From Paralithodes platypus (lineage: Eukaryota > Arthropoda > Malacostraca > Decapoda > Lithodidae), in assembly GCA_032716605.1 (NCBI GenBank), contig CM064519.1, positions 25,196,191 to 25,260,190 on the forward strand: a DNA stretch of 64,000 nucleotides, given 5' to 3'. Of this stretch, positions 44,289 through 56,463 are shown piece by piece. The notes below the pieces were generated by a model. That model did no database searches and was not told where the DNA came from. It worked only from the letters and a program-made list of their open reading frames with translations. The position numbers and the translations under genes are program-made. Position 1 is the first letter of the stretch; the number at the start of each line of letters is the position of its first letter.

Positions 44289-45680
44289 TTAGGCTGGCAG
44301 GGTGGGAATTGGTGGAGGTTGAAAGTTTAGCTGGGCTAATGATGGTGGGAGACCGACTGGTGAGCAGGTGTTCGGTACGCATGAGGGGGGGGGAATCACT
44401 TTGGTGGGGTCACGCGTGAGGGGGGGATTAACGGCGCGTGTGGGAGGATCAGAGTGGTGAGGTGTGTCGGTGGCAGTGACGGTTTGTTTAGAGGTTATAT
44501 GGGATTGGTGGGTTTGTCTGTCATGAGGGGGTGAGTCAAGTGTGGGGTTTTGAAGTTTGTTAGGGGTGTGAATTGTGGGGAGGTGGAAGGGAGCTACTGA
44601 CGGAAAACTGTCACAAGGGAAATTTTGTTGGTGGGGGAATAGCTGAGCATTTCTGGGGGCAAGGGGGGAACATGGTTGGGTCCCTAGGTCGTCACGCGTG
44701 AGGGGAGGATTAACGGCGCGTGTGGGAGGGTCAGGGTGGTGAGAGGTGAGCGAGTTAGAAAACGGGATTTGTTGGGGGGACTGCGGAGGGTTGGTGGGGG
44801 AAGAGTTAGGTGTAGAACAGGGGTTATTGGTGGAGGACTGATGTATTGATTTGGGGTTGTTAACAGGACGAATTTGGGGAATTTTCTTGGTGTCAGGCAC
44901 GGGCTGGTTAAAGGTTATGTGGGACTGGTGAGTTTGTTTGTCATGAGAGGGCGAGTCTAGTGTGGGGTTGTGAAATTTTCTAGGGGTGTGAATTATGTGG
45001 GGGGGGGGGGGGAAGGGAGCTACTGACGGAAAACTGTCACAAGGGGAATTTTGTTGGTTGTGGAATAGCTGAACATTTCTGGGGGCATGGGGAAAACATT
45101 GTTGGGTACATAGGTCGGCATTTTCCCTGGAAACATGTGTACATAAACATTTGATAGAATTTTGGTTACATATATCAGAGTCTGTCCTGAAAACATGGGG
45201 GGATTTATCCTGGACAGATGGGGGTCTGGGTGATTGACAGGTAAATTGTGGGGATGGGGTGAGTAGGTCAGTTTGGAGAGATTGTTGCGGAAGAGATTTG
45301 TCTCGGACAACAATGGAATTTGGTAGGATGGATGAAGGAGACATTGATGGAGATTTTGGTTCTGGTGCTGGATTATGGGGCAGAGGTAGGTTGGTGAGCG
45401 GGGGTGTTACTGGAGGTGGATTCAAGAGCGGTTCGGGTAATGTTGGAGAGGGTGACAAGGGAGGGGGGGGAATAGGAGGTAGGCGGAGCTGTAGCATTCT
45501 TGGTTGATGCGGGTGTTTGAAGGGGTTCACCGAGGTTGGGCATGTGGGGAGATGATAGTGGGGGGTATGAGGTTGAAAGTTTTGAGGGGGGGACAGGTGA
45601 TGAATATGAGGAAGTGAGAGGCGTGACAGGTTATTGAGGGATTGACGGGGGTGAAGGTTGGTCTTGGGTGACAGGGGCAT
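44289..45680 (-). pseudogene. Gypsy-B proline-rich tail, copy 2, out of frame
   Basis: A 463-codon P/S/T-rich frame continues the gag tail but is separated from the gag start by a nonsense codon (near 45,631) and a frame change. It contains CLCTHVSRENADLCTQQC and a second, degraded block beginning DDLGTQPCSPLAPRN. No enzyme motif is present. Compared with copy 1, this copy of the ORF is broken. Confidence 0.6.
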
Positions 45681-46584
45681 GTGAGAGAGTGGAGGAGGGG
45701 CTCATTTTCTGACCAGCATTTTTTAGGGGTGAAATTGAAAAAGAATTGGTTACGGTGGGGGTGACCATTTCTGCGTGCTGTGGTTTGTTGGCAGGCATAG
45801 AAAAAGGATGGGGTTTATGGGGTAACACAATTGATGGAAGATTATCGTTGGTGGATGGCTGGGCAGGGGAAAATTTAGGGATGGTCAGAGAGGATAGAGG
45901 CAAGGAAGAGTGCACTGGGGTTGGACTTTCACCGGAAGTCATTTTGGAAGGGTGCACAGAGTTTTGTTTAGGGGGATGGAGGGACTTATTTATGATAGTG
46001 TTCAGTGGAGGAATACATTTACTTTCTTGGATAGGGGCTGAAGGGGTGGATAGGGGATTCATCGAACTGAGTTGGCATCTTTCTCTGATGGAGAGCATAT
46101 GTTCTTCGAATGAGCCGTACGGGTCGAGATGGGCGGTGGTGTGGGGTGGGAGGATGTCTAATAATGCGGTGAATAAAAGTTCATTTTGTTGCTCGTCATC
46201 TTCAGAGCTATACGTGGTCCTCACGTATCTGTAGAGTTGTATGAGGGTCACATTTATATCCCCTTCATACTTGATCTCGTCGACTTTTATTATTTTGGGG
46301 GCGACGAGGGAACCCAAAAGTGGCCCTAAGGTCCGGATCACGAGGGATCGAAACTGGTTCCAGGTAAGCTCTGGCGTTACCTGTTTAACAATTTGGGAAA
46401 CAGCTTTTCCCAACTGCATAATGTGCAACAATGCAACGGCGATTTTGTCGCGGTCATTTTGAAGTGCCACCTCTAACACTGGCTTTACTATGTCTAAGTA
46501 TGTGGCGATATCATACGTGTTTACATCATACTTGGGAATGTGTGTGAGTGTCATAGCGAGCTGCCATTTTTGCGATGTTGCCAT
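45631..46584 (-). pseudogene. Gypsy-B gag, copy 2 (truncated)
   Basis: Starts at ATG 46,584 (MATSQKWQLAMTLTHIPKYD) and matches copy 1 for 317 codons. A CAA-TAA change relative to the GAA-CAA of copy 1 then ends it inside the proline-rich tail. The folded gag part is complete, so a shortened gag could still be made. Confidence 0.7.
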
Positions 46585-46654
46585 GCTTCTACTGTTCCAA
46601 ACTTGCAGTGTAATGCAACCTTTTATCCGAATCAAGAACCACCGCTGCCGCCAA

Positions 46655-49600
46655 TGTTATGCCCTGTTTTTCTACAGGTTTAACTTGGTTAATGTGAGTT
46701 CTAACTGACTGGGTATATAAGGCTGCATGCACAATACAAGGTATGAGGAATAGAGAACACAAAATAAACACACGGTAACAAGACAAACGATCACGTTTAT
46801 TGATATACCACTTCTGAAATACTCGTGCAAGACAACATATAGAATTGAACAACACTAGCATAAGTGGATCTGGATGGAGCCTAGTCTCCCACTTCCAACG
46901 TTCAGGTATTAATCTTCTGATCACTGGCTTTAATTCACAGGTTTATACTGGGGACCAACAATGTTACTTATAGATTCATATTCACTGTTAGATTTATTAC
47001 TGATAGCTCTGGTGCACCAGTAGTAGTTCACAGACTAGATTAGACACGCGTATTTTAGAGCACGGGAATTCTAGTAACCTCTGGGGGTACTGATCTAAGT
47101 TTTATATTCTTATGGCAGAAATACGTAGAACACAAATCAGTGGGCGAACGTTAGATATCACTAGTGTTTTACTTCTATGTAATAATATCTGGATAAAGGT
47201 AATTACGAGAGTTAATGTCGCCTGTAAATTAATAAACACTGATACGCTTAGCACTTCCCAAATGGAATGGTTATATATGAATTACACTGGGCAAAGATAT
47301 AGCCACTTCATAGAAATATTAATAAGTGAATCTCTAAATAGCACTGTAGTAATGTAGTACTGATAGAGTGAATCTTGGGTAGTATTTGATTGGTCTGGTC
47401 CTGGTTATCTTGCGTCCGTGATGTTGGGGGTTAACGACTGGTTCCGCGGCCGTCCAGGGTGTCCATATGTAGGAAGTTCTCAAATACGTGGACAGGTCGT
47501 TCTATCTAAATCTGCCACCGAGTCTGCTGGCTCTAGAACTCACTTCTCAGCAATCAACAAGGATAGAGCTCGAGGTGAACTCTGGTGACCAACCTGGGTT
47601 GGTGTCTAACTTTCAACTGATTTTACTGGGGGCGAGAGCTAGGTTTATAGGCTCGGTTCTGGACCCTGTAGGCCATAGGGATCTCGAGTCTTATGGAATT
47701 ATTTGAGCTCTCAATAGATACGGGGACTAGGTAAGGTGGTGATTACTGTTGTGGCACATGGCTATAGGAAGCCTTCATAATATGATATAACTGAGCCTTA
47801 GTAAGAGGTACTATTTTGGCTATACTGGAAGTATTTAGGGGAGAGAGACTGGATCTACTTTGCGAGGAGGATGGGGACAGCTGTGATAGGAGCGTCTCTC
47901 TTAGATTGTTCAATCTTCATTCTATGGTATAGCTGAGGTGCTAATTTAGTGATCAGAGTATGCAAGAAAGGTAAATGGTTTATTGTGAATTAATAGAGGT
48001 TAGTAAAGGTGTTAGTCATGCATGGTTAGTTCATTGATAGGAATAATTATTCTTGTGCTACCTGGCAATGACCCAGAAGTCAAACAAGGGTCAGGTATAC
48101 CTCCGCAGGGGTTGGGGTCTCCCTCCTCGGGTGGGTAAAAAGGGGGTAGCTGGGCGCCCTCTCTCTGGGATGGTCGTCCGGCGGCTGTGGCTAGGGGCTT
48201 GCCATATCACCAGTCTTTGTAATAACCCTCTGTGTATGAGACAGATGTGGGTGTCCTTAATACCAAAACCGAAGGTGCCTTGGCTAGCTGGTTTTAATCG
48301 GTTGGTTGTTAATTGTATGGTTTGCTGGATGTGGTGGAGACTGGGTTGCTAACTCTGCCACATTTATCTGGAAGTATGGCAATAGAAGTTAGTTACTGGC
48401 GAGGTGGCTAGCCTCGCACCGACGACCATTGGGTGCAGGGTTGTGAATGGGTTGTAAGAGAATAGATGGCATGCAAGGGGTTAGGAAAGTTCTATTGTTG
48501 TTCCGGCCTACTAAGGGAAGGTAGGCTGGATAGGAGTATATATATAAAAGGTTGGAGAGCGTTAGCAACGGAAAAATCAAGGATCTTCAAGAGGTATGAG
48601 GGAGAGGCTAGGTCAGACAAGAGTCGAGGAGTGCGGGGTGTTAATGAGAGGGGGGGAGTTCAGGGGGGCTACGTGGAAATTTGACCCTAAGGTCTCTGGG
48701 CGTGAGGGTGGCATTAGGCTACAGTTGATATTGGAGTTTGAAAGGACAGTGAAAGTACGTTAGCCAAATGCTACCGGGGGATGCAACTATGGGGTGGTAT
48801 ATGAGTCTGGAAAAGATAGAATCATGTGGACTGTGGGGCGGTGGGGGGAGAAGGAGGTTAACTGTAGGTGTGTGCTTGACTGTGGATAAAGTAGGGAAAA
48901 ACATGGTGTATTATTATTCGTCAATACGAGGGGTTATGGACACTTATTAGTTGGCATGAGTTTATGTACGTCTAGTTGTCCCTGGGAACTGCGTTTTCTA
49001 TGAAATATAGACCAAAGAAAAGCGGCAGTTCGTAGGGGTACTTCGTTATTGTTTCGAGGTACTATGATAGATACTGGTAACAAAGGTTATCTATACAATC
49101 TCTGGTTGGGGTAAGAATTGGAGTTACTGCATGGTGGCTAACCTCTTCAGTCATTATCTCTGTCTAGGTCTTACAGGAACAATGGTTATATATATACAAT
49201 GGTGTACCCGTGTGTATCATAGTTTCTTATCAATTAGGACATGGGGTTTTAACCTACTACTTCTCGGATGGAAGAACATACATAGATTTATGGCTGTCTG
49301 ACTGGTTGGCATTGGCTCAACCTAGGGACAGGGCATGGGTGTTTTAATATGAATGTGTATTCCTGTTCCTCATCATGTAGGTAGAGTCTGGCGGGTAAGA
49401 GGTGTAGGACACGAAGCAAAATGGAGTAGTGTGGACTGTGGATACGAAGGAGGTGATTGGAAGACGTATAACAATTGTGGAAAAGTAAATGGAAAAGATG
49501 AACACAATGGCGGATAAAGATAATTAACCTAAGGATTGAATACATAGATTTATGGGGGCGATTGGTCTTCAGAAACATAGTCTGGCAAGACAAGGTATTT

Positions 49601-51272
49601 TAGGGTATGTTGAGATTAATACTTAACCTAAGGATTGAATACATAGATTTATGGGGGCGATTGGTCTTCAGAAACTTAGTCTGGCAAGACAAGGTATTTT
49701 AGGGTATGTTGATATTAATACTTAACCTAAGGATTGAATACATAGATTTATGGGGGCGATTGGTCTTCAGAAACTTAGTCTGGCAAGACAAGGTATTTTT
49801 AGGGTATGTTGATATTAATACTTAACCTAAGGATTGAATACATAGATTTATGGGGGCGGTTGGTCTTCAGAAACTTAGTCTGGCAAGACAAGGTATTTTA
49901 GGATATGTTGATATTAATATCCTAAACTTAGGGACAGAGCATGGGTGTATTAACTTTAAGGTGTATTTATGTTCGTCATCATGTAGGTAGAGGTGTAGGA
50001 CACGAGGGGTAGTGTATACGCGAGATGGGGGAAAGGGTTGTGAATTGTAAAGGGGTTGGTTTGAGGCTAGGCGCCGCGCCGCTCGTGACCTAGGATAGTG
50101 ACCCTTAATGCGCTGGACATAGGGGTGGCATCTCCCTACGATCCAACAGGTAGAGTGGTGTGTGCAGCGGGGCGTGAAGGATAAGTGGACAGGATGACCC
50201 AAACAGGGTACCCTGAGCAGAGGGTCATGAAGCAAAATAGAGTAGTGTGGATTATGTATACGAAGGAGGTGATTGGAAGACGTATAACAATTGTGGAAAA
50301 GTAAATGGAAGAGATGAACACAATGGCGGATAAAGGATAATTAACCTAAGGATTGAATGCATGCATGAATGACGACATTATAGCCGTCGTCCTAATAAGA
50401 GGATGAACCCTGGTTGGTCTGCACGTGGCACAATACGACACAAGGACAGTGCCGCTATGTCGTATCAATACTGGTGGCATACTCCGGTTAATATTATATA
50501 TACACTTAGTTACTAGAAGAACAAGGCAAGGGGGCGACTGAGCACGGGGGTACATATATCTATACTCGTCATGGAAAGGGAGATACGAGGTAGCTTTCCT
50601 GCATCTTTCCTGATAATCGTCTGCAGATTGGTCATAGTGAGTTTATCCGAATTAACAGGCCTAAATCAATACAATAACTGGCATAGGGTTATCGGGTGTA
50701 TAGAGTCGTGGTTAAAGGTTGGGAATCTATAGTTAGTGAATAAAACCACGGGAGGTTAGAGACGTAGAATTGGAGGGCTATGATTGTTATATAACTAAAT
50801 ACAGGGCTGACGTAATCACGATCTGATTTGGTGTGAAATGGAAGTTAAGGTGTCTTAGATCGCCTCGAACCTACACAATGAAAGTATTATAGTCTGTATG
50901 GTGGTTACATAATTAACTACATACTTAGGTGGTTCATTAAGAATATCAGTGAGTAAAGTATTGTGGTTTGTATATTAGAAGACTGTGATTGAGAGACGTA
51001 TTACATAATTAACTACATACTTAGGTGGTACATTAAGAATATCAATGAGTAAAGTATTATGGTTTGTATATTAGAAGACTGTGATTGAGAGACGTATAAT
51101 ATGTGGAATGAATTGAGAGAGAGGGAGAGAGACCAAATCGGAAAAGGAAAAGGGGCCTGGGATCTCGTTGGGGATGGGAGTTTCGCTCTCAGGATTTTCG
51201 TTCCTGTGGCTCGTTAGGGTTGGAGGTTTCGCTCTCAGGATTTTCGTACCGCAGCGTTCCTGTGGTATTTTA
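46655..51272 (-). mobile_element. Gypsy-B LTR 3 (4,618 bp)
   Basis: Same edges as LTRs 1 and 2. Four full minisatellite copies (49,540-49,920). It has an extra partial duplication around 49,290-49,530 and a ~97-bp tandem duplication at 50,906-51,100, both absent from LTRs 1 and 2. Confidence 0.9.
49540..49920 (-). repeat. ~99-bp minisatellite in LTR 3 (4 copies)
   Basis: Same unit as in the other LTRs, near 49,554, 49,652, 49,751 and 49,851. Confidence 0.95.
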
Positions 51273-51277
51273 ATATT

Positions 51278-54000
51278 CAATGTTAGATTTATCACTAGTG
51301 GCTCTGGTGCACAAGGAGTAATTCATAGACTAGATTAGACACGCGTATTTTAGAGCACGGGAATTCTAGTAACCTGAGGGGGTACTGATCTAAGTTTTAT
51401 ATTCTTGTATCAGAAACACATAGAACGCAAATCAGTGGGCGAACATCAGATATCACTAGGGTTTCACGGTTATGTATTAATATCTGGATATATGAGTACT
51501 TACGAGAGTTAATATCGCCTGTTAATTAATAAACACTGATACGCTTAGCACTTCCTAATGGAATGGTCATATATGAATTACACTGGGACAAAGATATAGC
51601 CACTTCGTAGAAATATTAATAAGTGAATCTCTACATAGCACTGTAACACTGTAGTACTGATAGAGTGAATCTTGGGTCGTATTTGATTGGTCTGGTCCTG
51701 GTTATCTTGCGTCCGTGAGGTTGGGGGCTAGCGACTGGTTCCGCGGCCGTCCAGATGGTCCATATGTAAAGTTCTCAAGACGGATCTCTTGGCGATTGTT
51801 GCTGGCTACACTCTTATATACCCACTGGTTTATGTGAAGGTTATAAGGTGCACGTAGATGTCTTTTACGTGGACAGATGCTTCTATATCAATCTGCCACG
51901 GAGTCTGCCGGCTCTGGAACTCAATTCTCAGGAACAACACAAGGGCAGAGCTAGAGATCAACTTAAGGGGGCCAGCCACTGGTTGGTGTCTATCTTTCAA
52001 CTGATTTTACTGGGGGCTGGAGCTTGGTTTATAGGCTCGGTTTTGGACCCTGTAGGCCATAGGGATCTCGAGTTTTTATGGATTTATTTGAGCTCTCAAT
52101 GGATACGGGAACTAGGTAAGGTGGTGATTACTGTTGTGGCACATGGCTATATGGAGCCTTCATAATGTGATATAACTGAGCCTTAGTAAGAGGTACTATA
52201 TTTTGGCTATACTGGAAGTATTTAGGGGAGAGAGACTGGATCTACTTTGCGAGGAGGATTGGGACAGCTGTGATAGGAGCGTCTCTCTTAGATTGTTCAG
52301 TCTTCATTCTATGGTATAGCTGAGGTGCTAATTTGGTTATCGGAGTATGCAAGAAAGGTTAATGGGTTATTGGGGGTTAATAGAGGTTAGTAAAGGTGTT
52401 AGTCATACATGGTTAGTTCATTGATAGGAAGAATTCCTGTGCTACCTGGCAATGACCCGGAAGTCAAAACAGGGGTCAGGTATACCTCCGCAGGGGTCGG
52501 GGTCTCCCTCCTCGGGTGGGTGAAAGGGGTAGGGGCGCGTCCCTTCTCTGTGATGGTCGTCGGGGCGGCTGTGGCTGGGGGCTTGCCATATCACAAGGGT
52601 TTGTAATAACCCTCTGTTTATGAGACAGATGTGGGTGTTCGTAATACCAAAACCGAAGGTACCTTGATCAGCTGGTTTACTTGGTTAGGTTGTTAATTGC
52701 ATGGGTGGTTGGATGTGGTGGAGACTGGTGCTAACTCTGCCACATTGATCTGGAAGTATGGCAATAGAAGTTAGTCACTGGTGAGGCGGCTAGCCTCGCA
52801 CGGACGATCATTTGGTACAGGGTTGTGAAGGGGTTGTGAGGGAATAGATGGCATGCAAAGGGTTAGTAAAGTTCTAATGGTGTTCCTTTCTACTGGGGGA
52901 AGGTAGGCTGGATAAGAGTATATATACAAAAGGTTTGAGAATGTTAGTAACGGAAAAGTTAAGGATATTCAGGGGGTATGCTGGAGAGGCTAGGTCGGAA
53001 GGGAGTTGAGGAGCGTGGGGGGGTTAACGAGAGGGAGAGGGTTAAGGGGGGTTAAGTGGGAGTTTGACCCTAAGGTCTCTGGGCGTAGGGGTGGCATTAG
53101 ACTACAGTTGGTATCGTAGCCTGGGGGTTATTGACAGGGAAGGTATGTTAGCCAAACGCTACCGGGGGATGAGCAAGATGGGGTGGTATATGAGTCTGGA
53201 AAGGATAGAATCATGTGGACTGTGGGGCTGTGGGGAAGAGGAGGTTAACTGTAGGTGTGTGCTTGACTGTGGATAAAAGTAGAGAAAAACATGGTGTATT
53301 ATTACTCGTCAATACGATGGTTATGGACACTGTTAATCTGACACTATTTCTTGCTGACCTAGTTGTTCCTGGGAACTGCGTTTTCTATGACATATACACC
53401 AAAGAAAGCGGCAGTTCGTAGGGGTAGCTTCGGTATTGTTTCGTGGTGGAAATGCGTCGAGACAATGGTAAAAGAGGGTGTATACAATCTCTGGTTGGGG
53501 TAAGAATTAGAGTTACTGCATGGTGGCTAACATCTTCAGTCATTTCTGTCTAGGTCTTACAGGAATAATGGTTATATATACACTGGTGTACCCGTGGGTA
53601 TCATAGTTTCTTATCAATTAGGACATGGGGTTTTAACATATTACTTCTCGGATGGAAGAACATACATAGATTTATGGGGGCGGTTGGTCTTCAGAAACTC
53701 AGTCTGGCAAGACAAGGTATTTTAGGGGGTTAACATATTACTTCTCGGATGGAAGAGCATACATAGATTTATGGGGGCGGTTGGTCTTCAGAAACTTAGT
53801 CTGGCAAGACAGGGGGTTAACATATTACTTCTTGGATGGAAAAACATACATAGATTTAGGCTTGTCTGAACTGGTTGGCATTGGCTCAACCTAGGGACAG
53901 GGTATGGGTGTATTAAATTAAGGTGTATTCATGTTCATCATCATGTAGGTAGAGGTGTAGGACACGAAGGGTAGTGTATACGCGAGGTGGGGGAAAGGTC
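51278..54000 (-). mobile_element. Gypsy-A left (3') LTR, second part
   Basis: Continues the LTR interrupted at 31,662; the first ~720 bp match 63,834-64,000 and the homologous part of Gypsy-B LTRs. The minisatellite is reduced to two or three broken units (53,670-53,860). Similarity to the Gypsy-B LTR stops near 54,000, well before the LTR end, and the last ORF of the element starts at once. The U3 edge and polypurine tract therefore appear to be deleted. Confidence 0.75.
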
Positions 54001-54005
54001 AGTGG

Positions 54006-55091
54006 TTAGAAGGGATAGACAGGTGTGGTTTGGAGCTGCTTAGCCCTGCGGGCTTCGGCCTGTCTTAACTGGTTGGCTTGGTCACCTGGTCCTTTCGTTC
54101 TGTGGGCCTTTCCTTCGGGTGTTTCTGTTCCCGTTTCCTGGTGGTGTTCGCTCGTGGCTTCCGTGGTGGGCTTCTCGTTCTGGGGCATTTTACTTCCCTC
54201 TCCTTCGTTGTAGGCTCGTCCTCGAGCCTCAAGGGTGATGTAAAAAGAAGCATAGTCTTGGTGGGTCATTTTGAGGGTATTTAGAAGGTCCCACCAAGCA
54301 AGAGAGCGAGGGTCAGGTTTCTTTTGCAGGTCTATGTAGACCTGTAGGAATGTGTCCTCGGTGTTGTGGAGGGCGGTTGCCCGGGCTTGATGTGGGCGCT
54401 GTAGACGGGCTAAGCGTCCTGTGGACGTTTTTACTTTAACCTTTCTTATGAACGGTGTGTATTCTTCCTCCGTGGGGGTAGGGACGGGGTTGACGAATGG
54501 TGTGGATTTGTTCATGGTGGAGGTCATGTATCGAGTGAGGTGTGTGGGACTGACAGGAGGCCTCTTCAGTGTGGTGAAGGGGTTAATAACTGAAGGGGAG
54601 GGACTAACGCGTGAAAACGGAGCTGGGGGTGAAGGGGGGATATGAGTCTGGGGTTTTGGGGGTTTTCTTGGGTGGTGTTGCAGGCTGAGAAAATATATGG
54701 AGGCAATGTGCAATATTGGTTTAGGTAAGGTGCGTGATGGAGGTGTGTGAGAAAGAGGGGGTGTGTGTGTTGTGTGGCTTGGGTCTTTAGTGTATGAACG
54801 GGGTGTTGTTTTTACATAACTGTCTTCAAATCTGATGGGTCTGTTGATGATTCTACCTTTGGAGGTTCTGGTGGGAAGGTAGATGTTTGTAGTGGGACTT
54901 GAGTCACTCGAAGATGTTTTATATTGAGGGGAAGAACGCTTTACAGGTGGAGGGCATTTAGTGGGGGTGAGGTAGGGGGTTATTTGAGAGGTAGATGCGT
55001 GTGGAGGTTTTTGTCGAGTGAGGGTGGTAGGCGGAATGGGTGGGGGTATGTATGGGGGTTCTCTCAGGGGCGACTTTGTGGGGGGATTCAA
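54006..55091 (-). CDS. Gypsy-A C-terminal ORF (unknown function)
   Basis: 361 codons. The first ~200 residues are proline/serine/threonine-rich. The middle has TRTSKGRIINRPIRFEDSYV, the kind of basic motif that follows integrase in many gypsy elements. The last ~150 residues form a more globular, charged segment (TFLQVYIDLQKKPDP, SLAWWDLLNTLKMTHQDYAS, FYITLEARGRAYNEGEG) ending in a K/E/T-rich tail and stop. No signal peptide, furin-like site or membrane span is visible, so it is not a recognisable envelope protein. It overlaps the end of the preceding frame by about 130 bp, suggesting it was one polyprotein before a frameshift. Confidence 0.55.
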   Translation of the reverse strand: MNPPTKSPLREPPYIPPPIPPTTLTRQKPPHASTSQITPYLTPTKCPPPVKRSSPQYKTSSSDSSPTTNIYLPTRTSKGRIINRPIRFEDSYVKTTPRSYTKDPSHTTHTPPLSHTPPSRTLPKPILHIASIYFLSLQHHPRKPPKPQTHIPPSPPAPFSRVSPSPSVINPFTTLKRPPVSPTHLTRYMTSTMNKSTPFVNPVPTPTEEEYTPFIRKVKVKTSTGRLARLQRPHQARATALHNTEDTFLQVYIDLQKKPDPRSLAWWDLLNTLKMTHQDYASFYITLEARGRAYNEGEGSKMPQNEKPTTEATSEHHQETGTETPEGKAHRTKGPGDQANQLRQAEARRAKQLQTTPVYPF

Positions 55092-56385
55092 GTGGGGGTG
55101 TGGAGGTCGGGTACGTCAGTTTGGAGGGGCTTTGGTTAGGAGTTAGTTGTGTGTGAGGAGGGGTTGGTCGTTGGCATAGGGTACTTTTTAGGGTGGGGGG
55201 GGGGTTTGATGAGATGATGAGGTTGGTTGATGCGTGGGTGGGGTCGCAGGGATAGTGGAGGGGAAAGGGCTGGATGCGGGGGGGGAGGTTAGACGGGTGG
55301 GTAGGGAGTGGAGGTTTAATTGGGAGGGTTGGGGGTAGGAAAATGTGTTGGGTGTGTTCTTTGGTGGGGTTGGTAATTTGATGGTGGTGAAAATAGGCGG
55401 TTTTGTGGGAGTTTGGTTGGGGGGGTAGATCTAGCAGGTCATTCGGGGTGATGAGGTGGGGGTTGAGAGGGGATGAGGTTGAAGGGGAAGGTATGTTCTT
55501 TCGTGGGAGGGTGGGGGTGGTTATTTTTGGAATATAGTTAGAGGGGTTATGGTGTTTACTTGTGATTATTCGTCTTCTTTCCCTTTGTGGAGGAGAATTC
55601 GACGAAGAAGAAGAGGAGGAGGAGGATAGGGGTCTGGCAGCCCTACGGAACTTGGTTAGCAGGGTGTGTTTTCTGGAGGTTTTAAAAGATTTTAGTCGTG
55701 GGCGTAAGTTGTAGCGTGAGGTTACTGAGGTAGATTGTGTGGTGCGGTTGGGTGTGTACTTGGTTTTAGGTGGGGGTGGTGGTTTTCTTACTGTGGTGCC
55801 TGGTGGAGGTCCGTCAGGGCTAGACGGGAGGGTTTCCGTTGTGGTCGGGGTTGTGGGTGGAGGTTTTCGTACTTGGATAAGGTGGGGAGGTACTTGACTA
55901 TCAGAAGTGAAGGAATGGGTCATGGTGGAGGAAGGTGTGATAGTGGGGGCCTGGGGTTTGTGGAGGTTAGTTTGGGGGGTATGTTGAGGAATGATCGGCC
56001 GGTTCGGTGCTGGAGGGTTTAGGCCCTTAGGGGTTTGTAGGGGAACATTCATAGCCTGAGTGGGAGGGGTAGTAGGGGTGTTCAATTCAGGGTCGGACGT
56101 GTGGGGTGGGGTAATGTCTTGTGGTTTTAGAGGTTTAAAAGCTCGGACGAATCTAGTTCGGAATGTGCGAGTCACGCCGTGATAATCAATGGTGACTTGA
56201 TAGGCATTTGGGACTTGTATGATGGTGTAGGGGCCGACATAGCGAGGGCATAATTTGTTGGTGACAGGGAGGTTGGCTACCATTATGGTGTCATGGATGG
56301 CGAAAGGGTTTTTATCATTGGGGTTATCAGTTTTGGTGTCTTGACAGGTTTGGGCGGTATGGAGGGTGTTTTGCAGATGTTGCAA
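54958..56385 (-). pseudogene. Gypsy-A integrase C-terminal part and proline-rich tail
   Basis: The frame continues from the integrase after a one-base shift near 56,465. It contains FAIHDTIMVANLPVTNKLCP, RYVGPYTIIQVPNAYQVTI and TRTFRTRFVRAFKPLKP, the small barrel domain that ends gypsy integrases (GPY-like: 'YVGPYTI'). After that it is P/T/S-rich with an Arg-rich stretch (TSRYNLRPRLKSFKTSRKH) and a serine run. It ends at 54,958. Confidence 0.75.
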
Positions 56386-56463
56386 TGGGTCAATTGTGGA
56401 GGTGTTGGAGGGGAGGTGTGATGGTGGAACGGCAGTAACAAGGGGGGTACGCCGTAAACACGT

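Larger units (their letters stand above)
44107..46654 (-). mobile_element. Gypsy-B internal region 2 (deleted form)
   Basis: 2,548 bp, about 1.07 kb shorter than internal region 1. It lacks the purine-rich tract and sequence next to the LTR (joins at 'tttagtgggtctggg', equivalent to about 36,925 in region 1). The linker carries a partly duplicated Cys segment (two tandem blocks near 44,400-45,120). Confidence 0.85.
31658..51277 (-). mobile_element. Gypsy-B tandem array: LTR-internal-LTR-internal-LTR, ATATT duplication
   Basis: ATATT at 31,658-31,662 and 51,273-51,277 flanks a 19,610-bp insertion within the Gypsy-A LTR; joining the flanks restores the LTR sequence seen at 63,820-63,835. Inside are three LTRs (31,663-36,022; 39,637-44,106; 46,655-51,272) separated by two gag-only internal regions. 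One outer target duplication with three LTRs indicates unequal recombination between copies, not separate insertions. Confidence 0.9.

Noticed and set aside
54006..55091. Envelope gene in Gypsy-A
   Set aside because: No signal peptide, membrane span or cleavage site could be seen.
54421..56022. + strand glycine/valine-rich frames over the Gypsy-A C-terminal region
   Set aside because: Antisense of proline-rich coding; composition alone explains the open frames.
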